The translations under genes were made by a program, and so were the position numbers. From assembly GCA_020430675.1 (NCBI GenBank), contig JAGQJJ010000285.1:1-5925 (forward strand): a stretch of DNA of 5,925 nt, in the 5' to 3' direction. Below the pieces are notes generated by a model. It was not told the origin of the DNA. It searched no databases and saw only the letters and a program-made list of their open reading frames with translations. How positions within the stretch are numbered: the stretch's first letter is position 1; every line of letters starts with the position of its first letter. Below, one piece after another: positions 1 through 5,161 of the stretch. Origin of the DNA: Myxococcales bacterium. GTDB lineage: Bacteria > Myxococcota > Bradymonadia > UBA7976 > UBA1532.

Positions 1-422
1 CCATGCTCTGCACCAACGAGGTCGCGCGCGGCTTCGAGCCCGGCGCGCACGCCAGCACCTTCGGCGGCAACCCGTTTGCCACCCGCGCCGGGCTCGCGGT
101 CTTCGACGTGATCGAGCGCGACGGCCTCATCGAAAATGCCGCAAAGATGGGCACTTACCTCAACGAGCGCCTCGCCGCGCTCGCTGGCACCACGCCCGGC
201 GTGCTCGGCGCCCGGGGACGCGGGTTGATGCAGGCGCTGGTCGTCGACGAAGCGGTCGACCGCGCCGCCATCGGCGCCGCCGCCCGCGCCCGCGGCCTGC
301 TGCTCACGCTCGCCGGCCATGACGCCCTGCGCCTGGTGCCGCCGCTGATCGTGGGCAAGGCCCATATCGACGAAGCGGTCGAGCTGCTCGCCGACGCGGT
401 GCGCGAGGTGGCCACGTCGTGA
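1..422 (+). CDS. argD: Acetylornithine aminotransferase, C-terminal part (5' end outside window)
   Basis: PLP-dependent class III aminotransferase that moves an amino group from glutamate to N-acetylglutamate semialdehyde in cytoplasmic arginine synthesis. About 140 codons are visible, roughly the last third of a family of about 400 residues; the catalytic lysine lies upstream of the window. Counting from the Met at base 3, the conserved GxHxSTFGGNP segment is at residues 14-24 (its Thr normally contacts the PLP phosphate of the partner subunit), RGRGLM is at 71-76 and LRLVPPL at 109-115. Bases 1-2 (cc) fit the last two bases of an Ala codon, as in the family's GAML stretch, so the Met at base 3 is internal and not the start. 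The TGA stop at 420-422 overlaps the GTG start of argF. Related enzymes (ornithine or GABA aminotransferase) share these motifs; the adjacent argF decides the assignment. Confidence 0.93.
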   Translation, partial: MLCTNEVARGFEPGAHASTFGGNPFATRAGLAVFDVIERDGLIENAAKMGTYLNERLAALAGTTPGVLGARGRGLMQALVVDEAVDRAAIGAAARARGLLLTLAGHDALRLVPPLIVGKAHIDEAVELLADAVREVATS

Positions 423-1363
423 AAAAGAGAGACCTGCTCGCGCTGTCCGACCTGAGCGCCGTCGAGCTGCATGGACTGCTGGCCCTCGCCGCCCACCTCA
501 AGGCCGAGCGCGCCGCCCGCAAACCGCACCCGCTGCTCGCCGGGCGCACGCTGGCGATGATCTTCGCCAAAGCCAGCACCCGCACCCGCGTCAGCTTCGA
601 GGTGGGCATGCACCAGCTCGGCGGCCACGCGGTCATGCTGGGCACGAATGACACGCAGATCAGCCGTGGCGAACCCATCCCCGACACCGCGGGCGTGCTC
701 TCGCGCTATGTCGATGCCATCATGATCCGCACCTTTGCGCACGCCGACGTCGAGATGCTCGCCCAGCACGCCGACGTGCCCGTCATCAACGGCCTCACGG
801 ACAAGACGCACCCCTGCCAGGTGCTCGCCGATCTGCTCACCTGCCGCGAGGCGTTTGGCGCCGATGCCTTGTCGACGATGCGCGTCGCGTGGGTGGGCGA
901 TGGCAACAACATGGCATGCTCATGGCTCAACGCGGCGGCGGTGCTCGGCTTTGAGGTCACCCTCGCCTGCCCGCCCGCCTATCAGCCCGACGCGGCGCTC
1001 GCCGCGGCGCAGGCGGCGGGGGTGCGGGTGTCCGTCTGCGCCACGCCGGCCGAAGCGGCGCGCGGCGCCCATGTGGTCACGACCGACACCTGGGCCAGCA
1101 TGGGCCAGGAGGCCGAGACCGCGGTGCGCAAGCAGGCATTTGCCGGCTTCGGGGTCGACGCCGCGGTCATGGCCGAGGCGCACCGCGATGCCATCTTCCT
1201 GCATTGCCTGCCCGCCTACCGCGGCCTTGAGGTCACCGCCGATGTCATCGATGGCCCGCAATCGCGCATCTTCGACGAGGCCGAGAACCGCCTGCACGTG
1301 CAGAAGGCGGTCATGGCGTGGGTGATGGGCGGCGCCGAGCTGCCCGACGGGGCCGGCCGATGA
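419..1363 (+). CDS. argF: Ornithine carbamoyltransferase
   Basis: Cytoplasmic enzyme making citrulline from ornithine and carbamoyl phosphate, normally a trimer. The 314 residues match the usual family length. Carbamoyl-phosphate-binding STRTR is at residues 53-57, the HPCQ motif at 131-134, the ornithine-side DxxxSMG at 223-229 and the HCLP catalytic loop at 262-265; the C-terminal DEAENRLHVQKAVM helix is also present. All key residues are intact. The start is GTG at 419, overlapping the argD stop (GTGA), with a GAGGTG Shine-Dalgarno-like stretch at 405-410 about 8 bases upstream; the next in-frame Met would cut into the N-terminal helix. The SMG and HCLP forms favour ornithine over aspartate or putrescine carbamoyltransferase. 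Its stop overlaps the next gene by ATGA, so three genes appear translationally coupled. Confidence 0.96.
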   Translation: MKKRDLLALSDLSAVELHGLLALAAHLKAERAARKPHPLLAGRTLAMIFAKASTRTRVSFEVGMHQLGGHAVMLGTNDTQISRGEPIPDTAGVLSRYVDAIMIRTFAHADVEMLAQHADVPVINGLTDKTHPCQVLADLLTCREAFGADALSTMRVAWVGDGNNMACSWLNAAAVLGFEVTLACPPAYQPDAALAAAQAAGVRVSVCATPAEAARGAHVVTTDTWASMGQEAETAVRKQAFAGFGVDAAVMAEAHRDAIFLHCLPAYRGLEVTADVIDGPQSRIFDEAENRLHVQKAVMAWVMGGAELPDGAGR

Positions 1364-1782
1364 TCGCCGACGCCGAAGAACGGGCGCGCCTCGTCCGCGA
1401 GAGCGTCGCCGAAGCGTTGCCGCGACCCATCGACGAAGTGCAGCTCGATGACTTCCTGATGGACGACCTGGGCGCCGACTCGCTCACCCTGCTCGACATC
1501 GTCTTCCGGCTTGAGATGGCCTTCGACATCGAGATCACCCGCGGTGAGATCGAGAAGACGGCGCGCGGCGACCTGAGCGAAGAAGAGTTTGCGCCCGACA
1601 ACATCGTCTCGGCCGCTGGCCTCGAACGCCTGCGCGAATTGCTGCCCGAAGCCGCCGACCGCATCCACCCCGGCCTGCGCACGGCCGAGATCTATACCCT
1701 GTTCACCCCGCGCACCTTCCTGCGCATCGTCGAGCGCAAGCTCGATGGCTCAACGCCGACCGGGGCCGATCTGGACGAGTGA
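1360..1782 (+). CDS. Acyl carrier protein with an insertion before the last helix
   Basis: A 140-residue phosphopantetheine-binding carrier protein, longer than the roughly 77-80 residues of fatty-acid AcpP. The modification site is GADSL, with Ser41 the expected phosphopantetheine attachment residue, preceded by an acidic helix I region and followed by a helix II-like amphipathic stretch (residues 41-60). After EIEKTA (63-68) comes about 45 extra residues (69-114, including a GLERLRELLPE helix) before TPRTFLRIVERKL (116-128), which resembles the canonical last helix of ACPs. So the fold looks like a standard ACP with an internal insertion rather than a simple tail. The start is ATG at 1360, overlapping the argF stop (ATGA); a longer reading from GTG 1318 only adds Arg-rich argF shadow. 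The acyl substrate is unknown. No arginine role is known for ACPs. Its 3' end overlaps the convergent radical SAM gene. Confidence 0.88.
   Translation: MIADAEERARLVRESVAEALPRPIDEVQLDDFLMDDLGADSLTLLDIVFRLEMAFDIEITRGEIEKTARGDLSEEEFAPDNIVSAAGLERLRELLPEAADRIHPGLRTAEIYTLFTPRTFLRIVERKLDGSTPTGADLDE
1750..1782. other. Convergent 3' overlap of the ACP and radical SAM genes
   Basis: The last 11 codons of the + strand ACP gene (stop TGA, 1780-1782) are also the last 11 codons of the - strand radical SAM gene (stop TGA read from 1752 to 1750). Both reading frames are supported by protein motifs elsewhere in each gene, so the overlap is real unless one stop is a sequencing error. No intergenic terminator can fit here, so each transcript probably runs into the other gene as antisense RNA. 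Confidence 0.85.
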
Positions 1783-3186
1783 AGGTTCGGGCACCTCGAC
1801 AAAGCGTTCGTCGCGGCTGCGATAGATGACGTTATAGGCACATGAAGGCACCGACCGGCCGTCGGCCTCGGGCATGCCCACACAGCAAAGCTGGATGCGA
1901 TCGGTGTCGAACGTCTCTTCATCCATATGCGTGTGCAGATAGATCGCCTTGGTATGCCGCTCGGCGACCCGCAACTGCTCAGGGCCAGCGGCGGCCATCT
2001 CGGTGGTCAACCGCTTGAGCGCCGCCATCACCTCATCGGCTTCGGGGCACACCGTCTCGCCCGTCCACAGCCGGGTGATGGCATGCTGCAAGGCATCATC
2101 AGTCTCGCGGCCGGGCTCCAGGTACAAGCCATGCCGCAACAGATGGCGCAGCTCGGCGCGGGTCAGAAACCGCGTGAAAGGCAGCCAGCGATCGGCGTCA
2201 AGCCGCAACAGATAGGCCACCTGATAACAGAGCGGATGGGCCACCGGCGCGGGCACGAAGTCTTCGACGCGCAGCAGGCCATCGGTCTGCTCTTGCAGGT
2301 CGCAGAGCACCGAATACGGATCGTAGCGCGCGCTGCGATCGAAGTCGGCGCCGCTCTGCCCGGTGAAGGTCATCGGGTGGAACTCGACGCTGCGGATGAA
2401 GTCGCGCCGCAGCGCCTCGGCGATGAAGCGGCCCAGCTCGTGGTCGTTCTGCCCGCGCGCCAGCACCGGCAGCAGCGTGGTGTCGATGCCCCAGGCTTCG
2501 AGCCGGTCGAGCACCTTCAGCTTGGGCTCCAGGAAGCGCCCGCCCAGCATGGCCACATTGGCCGACTGCTCAAACGAGTCGAATGACAGAATCACGCGGC
2601 CTTCAACGGCGCGGATGCCATCGAGCAAGGCATCGTCGTGCAAGAAGCGCATGCCATGGGTCGAGATGGTGACCCGGTGGATGCCTTCTTCGCGGCACAG
2701 CTTCAGCAGCTCGACAAAGCGCGGGTGCATCGTCGGCTCGCCGCCGGTCAGGTTGATGATGCGCCCCTCGGGCGCCCGCGTTCGCAAGTGATGCAGCACC
2801 GCGCGCAGCTCGGCATCGCCCAGATGCCATGCACCGTCATTGCGGTTATGGGTATAGCAGATGGGACAATCGAGGTTGCAGGCCGAGGTGATGGGCACCA
2901 CCGGCAGGTGCAGCCGCTGCTGATGCTGGGTGCACGGCCCGCAATCGAGCGGGCAGCCGAGCGTGACCGGCGCGAGCGACCCACGCGGCGGCGAGGCCAC
3001 CGCGCCCTCGGCCACCGTCGCCTCATACCATTCGGCGTTGGCCGCGATCAGCACCGACTGCGCGCCATGCGTCGGGCACGTCTTGCGCAGCACCACCTGC
3101 CCGTCTTCAACCCAGACCTCGGCGGGCAGGCTGCGCTTGCAGCGCGCGCAGAGGCCGGTCGTGTGGTTGAGCAGGCGGTCGGACAT
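1750..3186 (-). CDS. Radical SAM enzyme of the Tes (tetraether lipid synthase)/MJ0619 family
   Basis: A 478-residue iron-sulfur enzyme. In order: an N-terminal rubredoxin-like site with CxxC at 13-16 and CPTHG at 37-41; an auxiliary CPLDCGPC (CxxxCxxC, Cys78/82/85); the radical SAM cluster motif CNLDCPIC (Cys103/107/110, then Tyr); the SAM-binding TGGEPT at 147-152; STHG at 175-178; VEFHPMTFTG at 267-276; PLCYQ at 318-322; and a C-terminal THMDEETFDTDRIQLCC (419-435) followed by DGRSVPSCAYN (442-452). This order and these motifs match the family of archaeal Tes, which joins lipid chain ends to make tetraethers and carries several Fe-S clusters plus a rubredoxin-type iron. Bacterial relatives have been proposed as membrane-spanning lipid synthases; the exact substrate here cannot be read. 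ATG at 3186 is preferred over TTG at 3195, because a TANNNT hexamer sits 7 bases before the ATG and overlaps the TTG. Confidence 0.88.
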   Translation of the reverse strand: MSDRLLNHTTGLCARCKRSLPAEVWVEDGQVVLRKTCPTHGAQSVLIAANAEWYEATVAEGAVASPPRGSLAPVTLGCPLDCGPCTQHQQRLHLPVVPITSACNLDCPICYTHNRNDGAWHLGDAELRAVLHHLRTRAPEGRIINLTGGEPTMHPRFVELLKLCREEGIHRVTISTHGMRFLHDDALLDGIRAVEGRVILSFDSFEQSANVAMLGGRFLEPKLKVLDRLEAWGIDTTLLPVLARGQNDHELGRFIAEALRRDFIRSVEFHPMTFTGQSGADFDRSARYDPYSVLCDLQEQTDGLLRVEDFVPAPVAHPLCYQVAYLLRLDADRWLPFTRFLTRAELRHLLRHGLYLEPGRETDDALQHAITRLWTGETVCPEADEVMAALKRLTTEMAAAGPEQLRVAERHTKAIYLHTHMDEETFDTDRIQLCCVGMPEADGRSVPSCAYNVIYRSRDERFVEVPEPSLVQIGPGRR

Positions 3187-3235
3187 GCCGGCCAATCTAG
3201 CAGAACCCGCCCGCGCCCTGCGCTATGCTCGGCCC
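3187..3235. promoter_or_regulatory. Divergent promoter region with paired -10-like hexamers
   Basis: This 49-bp gap separates the start codons of the radical SAM gene (-) and the secreted protein gene (+). On the + strand TATGCT (3224-3229) lies 6 bases before the ATG at 3236. On the - strand TAGATT (3199-3194) lies 7 bases before the ATG at 3186. Both fit TANNNT at the distance expected if transcription begins at or next to the start codon, giving leaderless mRNAs; neither gene has a Shine-Dalgarno sequence in the gap. No good -35 box is visible on either side. The arrangement is seen directly; promoter activity is inferred. Confidence 0.45.
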
Positions 3236-4267
3236 ATGCGTCGCCTTTTGCTCCTGCCGTCGTTCGTCCTTTTTTTCGTGCACCCCGCCGCCGCCGAGCC
3301 GCTGCAAGGCAAAGGCGTGCATTTCCTGGCCAGCGGCCTGCGCTGCCCGCTTGCCGGCGTGGGCACGCGGCCCGACGACCATTGCATTCGGGTGCAGCTC
3401 AAAGACGACGCGACGCGGGTGCGGGTCGATGAGGCGACCAGGCGACTGATCATCGAGCCCGGCCCCGGCGGCGACGCGCTGCTCGCCGACCTGCTGATGG
3501 TGGGGCTCGGCCAGGACGCCGCGGGCTGGACGGCGCCGGTCGCCGTGCACCTCAAAGTGCAGCGGGACGGCCTGTCGACCGACGTGCACGCCCATAGGAC
3601 CACCCGCGAGGCCCTGCCGCGCATCGACCTGCCAGCGCTGACCGTCGTGGCCGAGACCGGTGGCAAGACCCAGACGCTGCTGACGCCCGAAGCGGCGCGC
3701 AAGGCCATCACCGATCCCGGTCTGACCGCCCAGGTCGCCGAAAGCGCGCTGCGCTTCGAGGACCACCTGCAAGGCGTGCAGCAGGATCCCAAAGCGCCCG
3801 GCTTCCGCCTGGCCGACGTCTCGGTGGGCTTTGGCAACGGGCTGACCGGCAAGCTGGTGCTGCGCGCGCGCATCGTCTCGCTCGACGCGGCCAACGCGCC
3901 GCTGATCGCCGGCGGCAACCTGGTCGACATGCTGACCCGCGGCCACTGGGCGCTCCAGATGACCCGCCTGTCGCGCCTGCTGCCGAGCGATGTCATCCCG
4001 CGCGACCTGGAGTTGCTGGGCATCGCCGATGTGCCCTTGCTGCAACCGGTGATGAAAGACGGGCTCGCCAAGGGCCAGACGCTGCGCTTCATCCTGCACG
4101 CGGGCGAGGGGCGGGTTGGCCTCGACGCCGCCGAAGCGCCGCTGCCCGACGGGCTCGACGTGGCGCGCAAATGGCTTGAGTTCCACTTCCTCGGCAGCAT
4201 TCTGCTCGACCGCGCCCGCCATACCCTCGCCGGGCTGGCCGAGCGCGCAAAACCGGCGACCCCGTAA
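3236..4267 (+). CDS. Secreted protein of unknown function
   Basis: I do not recognise the family. The 343-residue product starts with a clear signal peptide: MRR, a hydrophobic run (4-15) and a likely signal peptidase I cleavage after Ala-Ala-Ala (residue 20). There is no lipobox Cys, so it is probably periplasmic or exported. The mature part has only two cysteines (37 and 50), close enough for one disulfide. The rest alternates beta-like stretches (for example RVRVDEATRRLIIEP at 61-75, VAVHLKVQRDG at 102-112, GKLVLRARIVSLD at 205-217) with amphipathic helices, and ends in a hydrophobic helix-like stretch (312-325). Such a pattern would suit a lipid- or ligand-binding periplasmic protein, but this is a guess. 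ATG 3236 is chosen because it yields the signal peptide; the open frame continues upstream only as an antisense shadow of the radical SAM gene. The transporter gene follows after 15 bases. Confidence 0.82.
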   Translation: MRRLLLLPSFVLFFVHPAAAEPLQGKGVHFLASGLRCPLAGVGTRPDDHCIRVQLKDDATRVRVDEATRRLIIEPGPGGDALLADLLMVGLGQDAAGWTAPVAVHLKVQRDGLSTDVHAHRTTREALPRIDLPALTVVAETGGKTQTLLTPEAARKAITDPGLTAQVAESALRFEDHLQGVQQDPKAPGFRLADVSVGFGNGLTGKLVLRARIVSLDAANAPLIAGGNLVDMLTRGHWALQMTRLSRLLPSDVIPRDLELLGIADVPLLQPVMKDGLAKGQTLRFILHAGEGRVGLDAAEAPLPDGLDVARKWLEFHFLGSILLDRARHTLAGLAERAKPATP

Positions 4268-4282
4268 ACCCGATCGCCGCCC

Positions 4283-5161
4283 ATGAGCGACCCCCGCAAG
4301 GCTTATCTCTACGCCGGTGGCACGGTGCTGATGTGGTCGTCGGTGGCGACGGCCTTCAAGATCACGCTGCGCGCCTTCGAGCCGGCGCAGCTCGCGTTTG
4401 CCGCCAGCGTGGTCTCGACCGGCGTGCTGGCGGTCACCGTCGGGCTGCGGGGCCAGCTTGGCCAGGTCTGGCCGACCCTGCGCGCCCGCCCGCTGCTCTA
4501 CGTCGGCCTCGGGCTGCTCAACCCCTGCCTCTATTACCTGACGCTGCTGGAAGGCTACGCCCGCCTGCCCGCGCAGCAGGCGCAGCCGCTGAACTTCACC
4601 TGGGCCATCACCCTCGCGCTGCTGAGCGTGCCATTGCTCGGCCAGCGCCTGCACGGCCGCGATCTGATCGCCTGCCTGCTGGGCTATGGCGGCGTGCTGG
4701 TCATCGCCACCCGCGGCGACGTGTTCTCGCTGCAATTCGAAGATGGCATCGGCGTGGGGTGCGTGCTCGCCAGCACGATCATCTGGTCGCTCTATTGGAT
4801 TGGCAACGCCCGCAACCCCGGCGATCCGGTGCTGGGTCTGCTGCTCTGCTTCCTGTGCGGCGTGCCTTTCACCGCGCTGGGCGTCGCGTTGTTCTCGGAC
4901 TTTGCGATGGCCGACTGGCATGGCCTGCTCGGCGCCGCCTATATCGGCTTCTTCGAGATGGGCCTGGCATTTGTGCTGTGGCTGCTGGCCCTGCGCCACG
5001 CCGAGAACACCGCGCGGGTGACCAGCCTGGCGTTTCTCTCGCCCTTCCTGTCGCTGTTTTTCATCGCCAACATCGTGGGCGAGCCGATCCACCCGGCGAC
5101 GTTCATCGGCCTCGGCCTGATCGTGGCCGGCCTGCTGGCGCAGCGTTTCCTTCGAGGGTGA
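4283..5161 (+). CDS. EamA/DMT-superfamily inner-membrane transporter
   Basis: A 292-residue, very hydrophobic protein with about ten predicted membrane segments (roughly 8-26, 35-54, 69-87, 92-120 as two, 127-142, 156-174, 183-203, 213-235, 245-263, 271-288), the size and topology of drug/metabolite transporters of the EamA type. Two related halves are visible: each has a short loop with small and polar residues, a Pro-containing helix (QPLNFTWAI at 101-109; LSPFLSLFF at 252-260), then a Gly-Glu/Gly-Gln turn (LLGQRLHG at 118-125; VGEPIHPATF at 265-274) and a Gly-rich last helix, the usual EamA repeat. Members export amino acids, nucleosides or other small metabolites; the substrate cannot be read from sequence. 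ATG at 4283 lies 15 bases after the upstream stop, so the two genes are probably co-transcribed, although no Shine-Dalgarno sequence is evident. The stop TGA abuts the next gene's stop. Confidence 0.92.
   Translation: MSDPRKAYLYAGGTVLMWSSVATAFKITLRAFEPAQLAFAASVVSTGVLAVTVGLRGQLGQVWPTLRARPLLYVGLGLLNPCLYYLTLLEGYARLPAQQAQPLNFTWAITLALLSVPLLGQRLHGRDLIACLLGYGGVLVIATRGDVFSLQFEDGIGVGCVLASTIIWSLYWIGNARNPGDPVLGLLLCFLCGVPFTALGVALFSDFAMADWHGLLGAAYIGFFEMGLAFVLWLLALRHAENTARVTSLAFLSPFLSLFFIANIVGEPIHPATFIGLGLIVAGLLAQRFLRG

Noticed and set aside
155..811. 218-codon open frame on the - strand across argD and argF
   Set aside because: It is opposite two well-identified genes and has a biased, motif-free composition.
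1318..1359. GTG start giving the ACP 14 more residues
   Set aside because: The added residues are Arg-rich argF shadow; ATG 1360 overlapping the argF stop is the usual coupling arrangement.
1927..2586. 219-codon + strand open frame inside the radical SAM gene
   Set aside because: It is antisense to the conserved C-terminal half of the radical SAM protein and has no recognisable domain.
3187..3195. TTG start at 3195 for the radical SAM protein
   Set aside because: It adds only three residues and overlaps the -10-like hexamer; ATG 3186 is more likely, though not proven.
2930..3235. 102-codon upstream extension of the secreted protein's frame
   Set aside because: It runs antisense through the start of the radical SAM gene, and starting there would bury the signal peptide; ATG 3236 is the sensible start.
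3197..5092. 631-codon open frame on the - strand opposite the secreted protein and transporter genes
   Set aside because: Its product is a low-complexity run of Gln, Arg, Gly, His and Ala with no motif, as expected for the antisense of high-GC genes. The + strand frames have a signal peptide and a transporter topology.
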